Source: an uncultured Treponema sp. | GTDB lineage: Bacteria > Spirochaetota > Spirochaetia > Treponematales > Treponemataceae | Direction of reading: 5' to 3' | Assembly (NCBI GenBank): GCA_946615905.1 | Contig: CAMOIE010000017.1 | Location: 1 to 64,000, forward strand | Length of the DNA: 64,000 nt | Part shown: positions 7,773 through 15,728 of the stretch, piece after piece | Layout: each line of letters starts with the position of its first letter | Numbering within the stretch: position 1 is the stretch's first letter | The notes under the pieces: model-generated | Told to the model about the DNA's origin: nothing | The model's input: the letters and a program-made list of their open reading frames with translations, nothing else | Databases searched by the model: none | Translations under genes and position numbers: made by a program

Positions 7773-8936
7773 TTAAAATTGGCTCATCACGGACTTGAGG
7801 GTGTCCATCTGCTCTTTTGTTCCGATTGTGATTCTCAAATATTCCTCGATTCCGGGAGTGTCAAAGCGGCGGACAAGTATTCCTTCCTTTTTAATTGCCT
7901 TGTAGGCCTCAAGTCCAGAAAGTCCGTCCTTTTTGCAGAAGACAAAATTCGTCTTGTCCCCGACGACTGACCAGCCCCTCTCATTCAAAAACTGAATAAA
8001 AGATTCACGTTCAAAGGCGACTTTTTTCGCGCAGACCGCATAGTAGCCCGCGTCAGAAGCGGCGGCGATTCCGGCCTTTTGATTCAAAAAATCAATCGGA
8101 AAGTGGTTGAGGGAATTTTTCACGGTCGTCACAGCGTTCACAAGGTCGGGATTGGCCACGATGTAGCCTAGCCTCATTCCTGCCCCGCAAAGAGACTTTG
8201 AGAAAGTCCTTACAATAATAAGATTTTTGAATTCCTTCAAAAGCGGAATGCAGGACTCCCCGCCAAAATCAACGTAGGCCTCGTCAACGACAAAAACCTT
8301 GTCTTTTGGAGCCTGCAAAATCATCTGGCGGACTTCTTCTCTCGTCAATCCGATTCCAGTCGGAGCGTTCGGGTTCGCAAAGATTATCGGTGCGTCATTC
8401 TTATTCGCATCGGCAAGCATTTTCTCTGTGTCCAAAGTCCAGTCAGCTTTCAGCGGAACCCTGTCCATCGGAACGTTGTAAAATCCCGCGTAAACCGGGT
8501 AAAACGAATATGTCTGTTCGGGCAGAACGACAAGCTTGTCAAAAAATGCGTAGAAAACGAATGAAAGCACTTCGTCAGAGCCGTTGCCGCAGTAAATCAT
8601 GTTTGGCGTAACTTCAAAAGGAATTTTGTCAGACTCGGCCGGGCTGACCTTTGCGCCTGAACCATTTTCGTCCCCGCCTTCAATTTTAGCCTTGCACAAA
8701 ACTCCGCCTGTCTGGTTCAGCATTTTTGCGATTGCCGATTTCAGCTCGTTGGAGTCAGGGTCGGGGTAAAGGGCCATTTTCTGCCCCTGATTTTTCGCCG
8801 CCTCGACCACAGCCTCAATCACGCGGGGAGAAGGCGCGTAGGGATTTTCGTTCGCATTGAGTTTTATGTAGTCCCTGTCTTTTGGCTGCTCGCCTGGAAC
8901 ATAGGGATGAAGATTTTCCATTCTCGAAGAAAGCAT
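7773..8936 (-). CDS. hisC: Histidinol-phosphate aminotransferase
   Basis: PLP-dependent class I/II aminotransferase that converts imidazole-acetol phosphate to histidinol phosphate in histidine synthesis. Family marks are LNANENPYAPSP near the N-terminus, CGNGSDEVL, FANPNAPTG, VVDEAYVDFGG, and the PLP lysine in RTFSKSLCGAGMRLGY. Length is 387, slightly above usual because of a glycine/acid-rich insert at about 75-105. No other his gene is nearby. Related aminotransferases with the same fold act on aromatic substrates, so the substrate is inferred. Confidence 0.88.
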   Translation of the reverse strand: MLSSRMENLHPYVPGEQPKDRDYIKLNANENPYAPSPRVIEAVVEAAKNQGQKMALYPDPDSNELKSAIAKMLNQTGGVLCKAKIEGGDENGSGAKVSPAESDKIPFEVTPNMIYCGNGSDEVLSFVFYAFFDKLVVLPEQTYSFYPVYAGFYNVPMDRVPLKADWTLDTEKMLADANKNDAPIIFANPNAPTGIGLTREEVRQMILQAPKDKVFVVDEAYVDFGGESCIPLLKEFKNLIIVRTFSKSLCGAGMRLGYIVANPDLVNAVTTVKNSLNHFPIDFLNQKAGIAAASDAGYYAVCAKKVAFERESFIQFLNERGWSVVGDKTNFVFCKKDGLSGLEAYKAIKKEGILVRRFDTPGIEEYLRITIGTKEQMDTLKSVMSQF

Positions 8937-9046
8937 TTTTTATTTTTTGTCTCCATTATCAAACACATCAGCCGAGACACGCTCGGCTGGCACTCTAGAG
9001 AAGTCGTTTGTGCTTGCGCATCAGTGCGTCCACTTCGTTTCTGTGT

Positions 9047-9478
9047 CTAGTTGCCTTTGCCAACTAAACACATCCATTCTGCCTGGGCGCAGAGGGTGTC
9101 ACCAACGTAGGCTTTTCCGGCCTGCACGACCATGTTTTTTGAGACGCGCTTGTTCTCAACTTCCATGCGGACTGTATCACCGGGGTGAACCTGATGCTTG
9201 AATTTCACATTGTTTACGGTTGCCAAGAAAAAGAGGGAGCCTTCGTCAAATTTCTTCTGTAATGAAAGAGCGGCGCCGCCCCCCTGTGCCATAGTCTCAA
9301 TCAAAATCACGCCTGGAACAACGGGGTACTGGGGAAAGTGTCCCTTGAAAAAGAAGTCTTCATCTGTGAATTTGCGAGTGCAAACGCAACCCTTATCATC
9401 ATAAGATTCGATTGTATCAACAAAAAGAAAGGGTTTTCTGTGAGGTAAAAGAGACTCAATGTCTGTGAATGCGGCCAT
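9047..9478 (-). CDS. fabZ: 3-hydroxyacyl-ACP dehydratase FabZ
   Basis: Hot-dog-fold dehydratase of type II fatty acid synthesis, which removes water from 3-hydroxyacyl-ACP. The family signature is plain: LLPHRKPFLFVD, then GHFPQYPVVPGVILIETMAQ with the catalytic histidine and glutamate. I chose the ATG at 9478 (MAAFTDIESLLPHR) because it has a GGAG ribosome site and gives the usual length of 143. The frame is open further upstream, but that part is hydrophobic and not conserved. Confidence 0.93.
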   Translation of the reverse strand: MAAFTDIESLLPHRKPFLFVDTIESYDDKGCVCTRKFTDEDFFFKGHFPQYPVVPGVILIETMAQGGGAALSLQKKFDEGSLFFLATVNNVKFKHQVHPGDTVRMEVENKRVSKNMVVQAGKAYVGDTLCAQAEWMCLVGKGN

Positions 9479-9540
9479 AATATTCTCCAATAAAAGATAT
9501 AATAGAATTGTAAAAAAATGTGAGATTACCGTCAATAATA

Positions 9541-9651
9541 TTAATATTGCTGTTTGCAAATCCAGAAAAATCTGTAGTAGCGGCTGTAGTCGAAGTTGAT
9601 GAAGTCGGCGTACCTTTCCTCGTAACTCTTCCGAAATTTGAATTTTTTCAT
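9541..9651 (-). CDS. Possible 36-residue aromatic-rich small protein
   Basis: Short open frame upstream of fabZ on the same strand. It starts MKKFKFRKSYEERY and ends FFWICKQQY. A third of its residues are F, Y or W, and the N-terminus is basic. Only a weak AGG precedes the ATG. It ends 62 bases before fabZ and fills most of an otherwise empty gap. It could be a leader peptide, a small membrane-active protein, or chance. Confidence 0.3.
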   Translation of the reverse strand: MKKFKFRKSYEERYADFINFDYSRYYRFFWICKQQY

Positions 9652-9702
9652 GATGTTTTTACCTATCTTTTTTCGATACTTTTATATGGAAGAAAATGAG
9701 GC

Positions 9703-11106
9703 CTAGTCAAACACTATCTTCACAACGCTTTTTCCAAGCAGATTCTTTCGGTCTTTTTCATCCTTTTTAACCTTGCAATAGACCATGTAAATCGTTTTTA
9801 TGGGTTTAAAATCAGAGCCAATTTTATTTTTGCCCGCCAAATCCTTGATTGTCCTCACAGTACGCCGGGCATAAAGGTTGTCGCGGTCGTACTCAACGAT
9901 GTCAAAGCGGACCTTTTCAAAATCATCATAAGGCCAGTAATGCCATGCCTTGTCCTTCAAAAAAATATTCTGCTCTGAGTTTTGTCCTGCTTCAGCCATC
10001 CCTTTTCCGCCAACACTTATAGAGTCCCCAAGCTCCCAACCGTCAAGAACGCTGTCATACAAATCCTGACTTTCTGAAAAATTCGCATAGACGGACTCTT
10101 CCTTGCGCATGTCAAAGGCTATGGCAAATTTCTGCCGCTTCAATTTTACAGTTCCGCCAACACAGGGAACTTCCTTTCCGTCCTGAAAAATCCTAAAATT
10201 AAAACACTTCGGACTTAGCTCAACTTCACTCCCCTTGTGGGCGGAGGAAGAAACAAGGCGAATTCCTGTACCGCCGTTTCCTTTTTCCGCCAGGGCATCA
10301 AGGTAATGATCCAATTCAGAATCTTCTATATTGTAGTGACAGTTTCCACCACAGGAGATTCTTCTTGGGAATGAGAAGCCCTTGCTGTTATAGTAAAAAG
10401 CCAGATTTTCGCAGAACTCCTGCACATTTCCAGTCATGTCATAGAGGCCAAGTTCATTCGGCTTTAAAAGTCCGACCTCATGAGTCTTAGAATTACTGTT
10501 GTCAAGCCACCAGGCGACTTCATTCAAATCATCGCTTCCTGAGAACTTATAGTTCTGCGATTTTTTACCGCCACTTGCTGCAAAAAGCCATTCCTCTCTG
10601 GTTGGAAGTCTGAAACCCTTTTTATTATGATTCATTTTGACGTCAGCCTTCACAATATAAGTTTTATAGGTCGGGTCTTCTCTAATAAATTTTTCTTTCT
10701 GAGCCTTCTCATCATCGGTTTTATATTTTATGTCCGAGATTAAATAGCAGCACTCGTCTTTTCCCATAGTCAGCTCGGTCAATTTGTTGCAAAAATAAAC
10801 TGCGTCAAACCAAGTCACGAATTCAACAGGGCGATGTTTTTGACTTTCCCCAGTCTGGGGATTTTTTGAGTAATAACTGGGATTTGTGCCCATTACAGCC
10901 TCATACAATTCCTGAGTCACTTCATACCGACCGATTTTAAAATCATATTCAATTCCGTTGGAATAAAATCCCGTGACAAGAACCATATCCTCATCGTTTT
11001 TCCGCAACAATTCTTGGCTTGCAGACTTTTCCGACTTATTTTCAGTTCCGAAAGACAAGGGGGCGAAAAGTCCAAAAAGCAAAATCATCAAAAATATTTT
11101 TTTCAT
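9703..11106 (-). CDS. Exported formylglycine-generating-enzyme-like (SUMF1-family) protein
   Basis: Signal peptide (MKKIFLMILLFGLFAPLSFG), then an FGE-sulfatase fold: YEVTQELYEAVMGTNPS, RPVEFVTWFDAVYFCNKL, GFRLPTREEW, GLYDMTGNVQEFCEN and GTGIRL. About 150 extra residues with predicted strands follow and match nothing I know. The paired catalytic cysteines of true sulfatase-activating enzymes are not evident, so a binding or structural role is as likely as modification. The ATG at 11106 sits 6 bases after AAGGAG. The ATG two codons upstream would leave no spacing. Confidence 0.75.
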   Translation of the reverse strand: MKKIFLMILLFGLFAPLSFGTENKSEKSASQELLRKNDEDMVLVTGFYSNGIEYDFKIGRYEVTQELYEAVMGTNPSYYSKNPQTGESQKHRPVEFVTWFDAVYFCNKLTELTMGKDECCYLISDIKYKTDDEKAQKEKFIREDPTYKTYIVKADVKMNHNKKGFRLPTREEWLFAASGGKKSQNYKFSGSDDLNEVAWWLDNSNSKTHEVGLLKPNELGLYDMTGNVQEFCENLAFYYNSKGFSFPRRISCGGNCHYNIEDSELDHYLDALAEKGNGGTGIRLVSSSAHKGSEVELSPKCFNFRIFQDGKEVPCVGGTVKLKRQKFAIAFDMRKEESVYANFSESQDLYDSVLDGWELGDSISVGGKGMAEAGQNSEQNIFLKDKAWHYWPYDDFEKVRFDIVEYDRDNLYARRTVRTIKDLAGKNKIGSDFKPIKTIYMVYCKVKKDEKDRKNLLGKSVVKIVFD

Positions 11107-11249
11107 CACCATCTCCTTTTTAAATCGCTACAAAAGTATCAAAGTCAGCCTTTTCTCTCAATATTTTTTCTGTGGATTGAAAGGACTTTTGTAAAAAAAA
11201 CTGACAGGCCTAAAGATTTTGGAGAAATAATTTAGCCGGACTACTTTCA

Positions 11250-11279
11250 TTGCAATCTTTTACGGACAAATGCTATAAT
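11250..11279 (+). promoter_or_regulatory. Promoter of the dGTPase gene
   Basis: TTGCAA (11250-11255), an 18-base spacer and consensus TATAAT (11274-11279). A GGGAGG ribosome site lies just ahead of the ATG at 11302. Confidence 0.6.
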
Positions 11280-11301
11280 TTTTGAGTTTTCGGGAGGCTC
11301 T

Positions 11302-12573
11302 ATGAAGGATTCTTTTGCAAGCGTAAAAACTGACTGCCTTAGCAGCAAGTGGAAGGACGCGACAAAACGCGAGATTGAGATTTACGGGCGGGGAAACGAA
11401 ATCCGGTCAGAATTCGAGCGGGACTACACAAGAATTCTGCACAGTCAGGCCTTCCGCCGCCTCAAACACAAGACTCAAGTTTTTTTCGCCCCCCACAACG
11501 ACCACGTTTGCACGCGGATGGAACACGTGATGCACGTAGCTTCCGTCGCGACTACAATCGCCCAGTATCTGGGACTCAACGAAAAACTTACCGAGGCAAT
11601 CGCAATCGGCCACGACATAGGACACGCCCCCTTCGGACATTCTGGCGAGGAGATTTTGAACTCGATTCTCGCGGAAAGCGACAAGGGCGGAATCAAGAAA
11701 TTCTGGCACGAGCGCAACTCGCTTTTCTTCGCCGACTACATAGAGACTTTGCAAGACCCGGACGGAACCTCCAAAACCCTGAACCTGACTTACGCAGTCC
11801 GCGACGGCCTTATCTGCCACTGCGGAGAAATCGACCAGCAGGGAATAAAGCCCCGGAGCGAGGCGATGAATCTCTACAATATAAAGAGGCCGGGTTTAGT
11901 CCAGCCCTTCACATGGGAAGGCTGCGTGGTTAAAGTCGCGGACAAAATCGCATTTTTAGGCCGGGACATCGAGGACGCCCGCCTTTACCACATTCTCGAC
12001 ATGGGCTCCTACCGGCAGCTGCGCGAAATCGTCTCCGAGACAATAGGACTTTCAAAGGACGGCCAGCCCTTGAGCCACCGTTCTGGAAAGGCTGTGAACA
12101 CGACCGTCTTAATCAACGATTTAATAGTAGACTTGTGCGAGCAGTCCTCCCCGGAAAAAGGGCTTTATTTTTCTGACCAGTATTTCCGCTTTATCGGAGA
12201 GCTTAAAAAATTCAACTACGCCAACATATACAACCACTGGCGGCTGCGGGAATTCCAAAAATACGCGGAAGTCGTCCTCAAAACGATTTTCGACACACTT
12301 GAGAAAATCAGGCCTTTTGTGATCCACGGGCGGCTTCCCTCAGGATTGAAAAGGTTCCCGGATTTATACAAGACTTTCGACGAATGGCTTTCAAAATACT
12401 CGAACTACAGGCCGGACGGGCGGGATGACCGCAGGCAGGTTTTCCGCTGGCAGACTCCGCAGGTCTTCGACATTCACGACGCGGACTCATACCGCAAGTG
12501 CATAATAGAATACATTTCCGGCATGACCGACCAGTTTGCAATCTCCTGCTTTAACGAAATCGTTTCATTTTGA
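11302..12573 (+). CDS. dgt: HD-domain deoxyguanosinetriphosphate triphosphohydrolase
   Basis: Hydrolyses dGTP (or dNTPs) to the nucleoside and triphosphate, affecting nucleotide pools and sometimes phage resistance. The HD-domain residues are intact: RMEHVMHVASVA, then IGHDIGHAPFGHSGEE, with FRRLKHKTQVF just before. A later aspartate in KVADKIAFLGRDIEDA completes the usual metal site. Length 423 fits dGTPase-like proteins of the short type. The stop overlaps the -35 box of the next gene, which has its own promoter. Confidence 0.9.
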   Translation: MKDSFASVKTDCLSSKWKDATKREIEIYGRGNEIRSEFERDYTRILHSQAFRRLKHKTQVFFAPHNDHVCTRMEHVMHVASVATTIAQYLGLNEKLTEAIAIGHDIGHAPFGHSGEEILNSILAESDKGGIKKFWHERNSLFFADYIETLQDPDGTSKTLNLTYAVRDGLICHCGEIDQQGIKPRSEAMNLYNIKRPGLVQPFTWEGCVVKVADKIAFLGRDIEDARLYHILDMGSYRQLREIVSETIGLSKDGQPLSHRSGKAVNTTVLINDLIVDLCEQSSPEKGLYFSDQYFRFIGELKKFNYANIYNHWRLREFQKYAEVVLKTIFDTLEKIRPFVIHGRLPSGLKRFPDLYKTFDEWLSKYSNYRPDGRDDRRQVFRWQTPQVFDIHDADSYRKCIIEYISGMTDQFAISCFNEIVSF

Positions 12574-12598
12574 CATAAAAAGTCTCTTGTATTATTAT
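12570..12598 (+). promoter_or_regulatory. Strong promoter of the TctC-type gene
   Basis: A consensus TTGACA (12570-12575), spacer of 17, and TATTAT (12593-12598). It overlaps the stop codon of the dGTPase gene. GGGAG precedes the ATG at 12632. Confidence 0.7.
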
Positions 12599-12631
12599 AT
12601 GACTAAATAAAAAATTGTTACGGGAGAAAAT

Positions 12632-13603
12632 ATGAAAAAAACTCTCATTGCCGTTGGAATAGCAATTTTCGCATTCTGCGGAATTTTTTATTCCTGCAAA
12701 AAAAATTCAAAACCTATCAACTATCCGCAGAAAAAAATCACAGTAATTTGCCCCTGGGGACAAGGGGGAGGAACAGACGCTATACTCAGAGCTTTATGCA
12801 AGAGTGCCGAGAAATTCCTAGACGTTCCTGTCGAAGTTAAAAACATCACTGGCGGAGCAGGAGGTCTCGGTCACGCGGCAATTAAAGACGCAAATACAGA
12901 CGGTTACACATTGGGAATGATAACATTTGAGCTGAATTCCCTGCCCCAGCAAAAGTTGATTGACTTTACATATAAAAATATTGACCCCTTAATCCGGGTA
13001 AATACGGATGCAGCAACCCTCACAGTAAACAAAAATGCGCCCTACAATACGATTCAGGAATTCGTGGACTACTGCAAGGCAAATCCCGGACAGGTGACTA
13101 TAGGAAATTCCGCTCCTGGTTCAGTTTGGAATATTGCGGCAGGTCTTTTCGCATCTGAGGCAAAAATCGATGTGAGGCACTTTCCATTTGAAGGTGCGGC
13201 CGGTGCAGTTGAAGCCGTAGCTGGAGGCCACATAGATGCAATCACGGTTTCACTGCCAGAAGTCAAAACTCAGCTCGATGCAGGAAAGGTAAAAGTTCTT
13301 GGAATCATGACTGAAAAACGCTTGAGATCATACCCGAACATTCCAACTTTTAAGGAACAGGGCTACGATTTGAACTTCGGAACATGGAGGGGGTTAGCTC
13401 TGCCAATCGGCGTAAATTCTCAAATCAAGCAGATTTTAATTGATGCCTTTACAAAGGCAGAAGAAGACATGGAATTCAAAGAAACGGCACTGAATCTTAA
13501 TTTGTCCTTGGCCTACCAGAATTCAGACGACTTTGAGAAATTCCTAGAACAGAATTTCACAGACACAGCCTCAACCATGCAGGCTATCGGACTTACACAC
13601 TAA
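12632..13603 (+). CDS. TctC/Bug-family substrate-binding lipoprotein
   Basis: Extracytoplasmic solute receptor of the tripartite tricarboxylate transporter type. The N-terminus is a lipoprotein signal ending FYSC. The family pattern follows at once: YPQKKITVICPWGQGGGTDAILR, then NITGGAGGLGHAAIKDANTDGY and later GAAGAVEAVAGGHIDA. These receptors bind carboxylates such as citrate or other organic acids. No tctA or tctB membrane gene is nearby, so it is an orphan receptor within this window. Confidence 0.88.
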   Translation: MKKTLIAVGIAIFAFCGIFYSCKKNSKPINYPQKKITVICPWGQGGGTDAILRALCKSAEKFLDVPVEVKNITGGAGGLGHAAIKDANTDGYTLGMITFELNSLPQQKLIDFTYKNIDPLIRVNTDAATLTVNKNAPYNTIQEFVDYCKANPGQVTIGNSAPGSVWNIAAGLFASEAKIDVRHFPFEGAAGAVEAVAGGHIDAITVSLPEVKTQLDAGKVKVLGIMTEKRLRSYPNIPTFKEQGYDLNFGTWRGLALPIGVNSQIKQILIDAFTKAEEDMEFKETALNLNLSLAYQNSDDFEKFLEQNFTDTASTMQAIGLTH

Positions 13604-13615
13604 ACAACAGAATTG

Positions 13616-13714
13616 CAGAGTGTGGGCATTGAGCCTGCGGTTACTGAGCATGTCGAAGTATCGAAATGTCCACACTCTATATGTTTCGACCCTTCAACAA
13701 GCTCAACCGCCGTT
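13616..13714. repeat. Dispersed GAGC-TGTCGAAG type inverted element
   Basis: Between the convergent TctC gene and glmS. It carries GAGCATGTCGAAGTATCGAAA in one direction and TTCGACCCTTCAACAAGCTCAAC in the other, so the two halves are rough inverted copies. A related half-element lies at 22328-22372. Confidence 0.5.
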
Positions 13715-13732
13715 TTTGCTATTTTTTGTCGC

Positions 13733-15670
13733 TTACTCAACCGTGACAGACTTTGCAAGATTGCGGGGTTTGTCAGGGTCATTTCCCTTTTGAACGGCGC
13801 AGTAGTATGCGAAAAGCTGGGCCGGAATTATCGCAAGCATCGGAGATAGGGCTGACTCAACAGGCGGAATCGTAATCACAGTGTCGGCGCATTCCTTAAA
13901 GGCTCCCTTTGTATCATCCGTAATCACCATAGTTGAACAGCCGCGAGATTTTACTTCAACGATATTCGAGGCGATTTTTTCATAAAGCTCTGCATCAGTG
14001 GCAATAGCAACGACAAGGGTATTTTTGTCGACAAGGGCAATCGGTCCGTGCTTAAGCTCTCCCGCGCTAAAAGCCTCACAGTGCATGTATGAAACTTCCT
14101 TTAGCTTGAGGGCTGCTTCAAGGGAAGAAGCGGAGTCAAAAAGACGGCCGATATAGAAAATCTTTTCCTTATTGAACTGGCGTGAGGCGAATTTCTGGAT
14201 TTCAGTCTGATTGTCAACAATTGTCTGTGTTTTTTCAGGAATCTGCTCAAGTTCACCGATTACGCGGATATATTCTGCGTCTGAAATCTGGCCACGGACT
14301 TTAGCCATTTTCAAAGCGAGAAGATAGAGGCACATAAGCTGGGTCGTGTAGGCCTTTGTAGATGCAACCGCGATTTCAGGACCCGCCCAAGTGTAAATCA
14401 CCTCGTCAGCCTCGCGGCTCACTGTAGAACCTACACAGTTCGTCACGGCGATTACCTTTGCCCCTGCTTTTTTTGCAAGGCGGAGGGCGGCCAAAGTGTC
14501 GGCAGTCTCACCGGACTGGGAAATCACGATGAAAATATCTTTGTCTGTCAAAATCGGATTTCTATAGCGGAATTCACTTGCGACATCAACTGAAACAGGA
14601 ATTCTGGCGAATTTTTCAAAGGCATATTTTGCAACAACTCCGGCATGGTAAGCGGTTCCGCAGGCTGTAATCACGATGCGGTTTGCCTCATTCCAAGATT
14701 TTCCAAAGTCGATTTCCTCAAAGTTGATGTCAACAGGCTTCTCTCCATCGTAGACAAGTCGGGGGCGGAGGGTGTCGGTCAGTGCCTTGGGCTGCTCGTG
14801 GATTTCCTTAAGCATAAAGTGGGCATACCCACCCTTCTCCGCACTCTCAAGGTTCCATTCAACGTGTGAAGGCTCCCTGTGGATTTTCTCGCCCATCTCG
14901 TTGAAAAGGTCAACGTGGTCGCTGTACAAAACAGCAAGCTCGTTCTGCTCAAGATAGTAGACATCACGAGTATATTCCAGAACCGGAGGAACGTCAGAAG
15001 CGATGAAATTCTCATTTTTGCCCAAGCCGACAATCAAGGGGCTTTCCTTACGGGCAGCGATAATTCTGTCGGGATAATTTTTGCAGACAACGCCAAGGGC
15101 ATAGCTTCCTTCAAGACGGTGAAGAGTCTCAAGGACAGCCTTAAAAAGGTCTCCACATTTTTCGTAAAAATAATTAATCAGGTGGGCAATCACTTCCGTG
15201 TCAGTCTGGCTGCGGAAGACAATTCCCTCGCTCTGCAAAGTCGCCTTGAGCTTGGCGTAATTTTCGATGATTCCGTTATGGACGACTGCAATTGAGCCGG
15301 AGACATTTGTCTGAGGATGTGAGTTAGTGTCGCTCGGCTCTCCGTGGGTCGCCCAACGGGTATGTCCGATTCCGACTGTTCCCTTTACAAAATCAGGAGT
15401 TTTTTCGATTAAAGCGTTAAGATTCTCATCGTTCTCTTTTTCGGCTTCTGCCGGGTCGGACTTTGAAGACTTTTTTACGACCTCCCCGGTGATTTTTTCG
15501 ACCAGAAATTTGAGCGCCCCCTTTGATTTCTTTACGAGAATATCATCAGCAGAATCTGAGAGAACAGCGATTCCGGCTGAGTCATAGCCGCGATACTCAA
15601 GTTTTTTAAGACCTTTTATCAAAACTGGGGCGGCATTCTTTGCGCCGACATATCCTACGATTCCACACAT
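13733..15670 (-). CDS. glmS: Glucosamine-6-phosphate synthase (glutamine-fructose-6-phosphate aminotransferase)
   Basis: Makes glucosamine-6-phosphate from fructose-6-phosphate and glutamine, the first step to UDP-GlcNAc and cell wall. The mature N-terminus MCGIVGYVG gives the catalytic Cys2 of the glutaminase domain, with GHTRWATHG and NGIIENY. Two SIS sugar-isomerase domains follow (ITACGTAYHAG, ISQSGETADT, IAVTNCVGSTVSREAD). It ends NLAKSVTVE, as in the family. It is 645 residues against about 608 usually, owing to a charged insert at about 65-100 before the GHTRW motif. I see no glmS ribozyme upstream. Confidence 0.96.
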   Translation of the reverse strand: MCGIVGYVGAKNAAPVLIKGLKKLEYRGYDSAGIAVLSDSADDILVKKSKGALKFLVEKITGEVVKKSSKSDPAEAEKENDENLNALIEKTPDFVKGTVGIGHTRWATHGEPSDTNSHPQTNVSGSIAVVHNGIIENYAKLKATLQSEGIVFRSQTDTEVIAHLINYFYEKCGDLFKAVLETLHRLEGSYALGVVCKNYPDRIIAARKESPLIVGLGKNENFIASDVPPVLEYTRDVYYLEQNELAVLYSDHVDLFNEMGEKIHREPSHVEWNLESAEKGGYAHFMLKEIHEQPKALTDTLRPRLVYDGEKPVDINFEEIDFGKSWNEANRIVITACGTAYHAGVVAKYAFEKFARIPVSVDVASEFRYRNPILTDKDIFIVISQSGETADTLAALRLAKKAGAKVIAVTNCVGSTVSREADEVIYTWAGPEIAVASTKAYTTQLMCLYLLALKMAKVRGQISDAEYIRVIGELEQIPEKTQTIVDNQTEIQKFASRQFNKEKIFYIGRLFDSASSLEAALKLKEVSYMHCEAFSAGELKHGPIALVDKNTLVVAIATDAELYEKIASNIVEVKSRGCSTMVITDDTKGAFKECADTVITIPPVESALSPMLAIIPAQLFAYYCAVQKGNDPDKPRNLAKSVTVE

Positions 15671-15728
15671 AAACTTTCCTTTTGCCCGCTGAAGTTAAAA
15701 TCTTCAAAAAGAGCGGACTTGCGATATT

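Noticed and set aside
15671-15728. glmS ribozyme or other riboswitch at glmS
   Set aside because: The leader side of glmS (right of 15670 is the wrong reading side; the gene starts there on the minus strand) shows only about 60 bases before the next gene, too little for the ribozyme.
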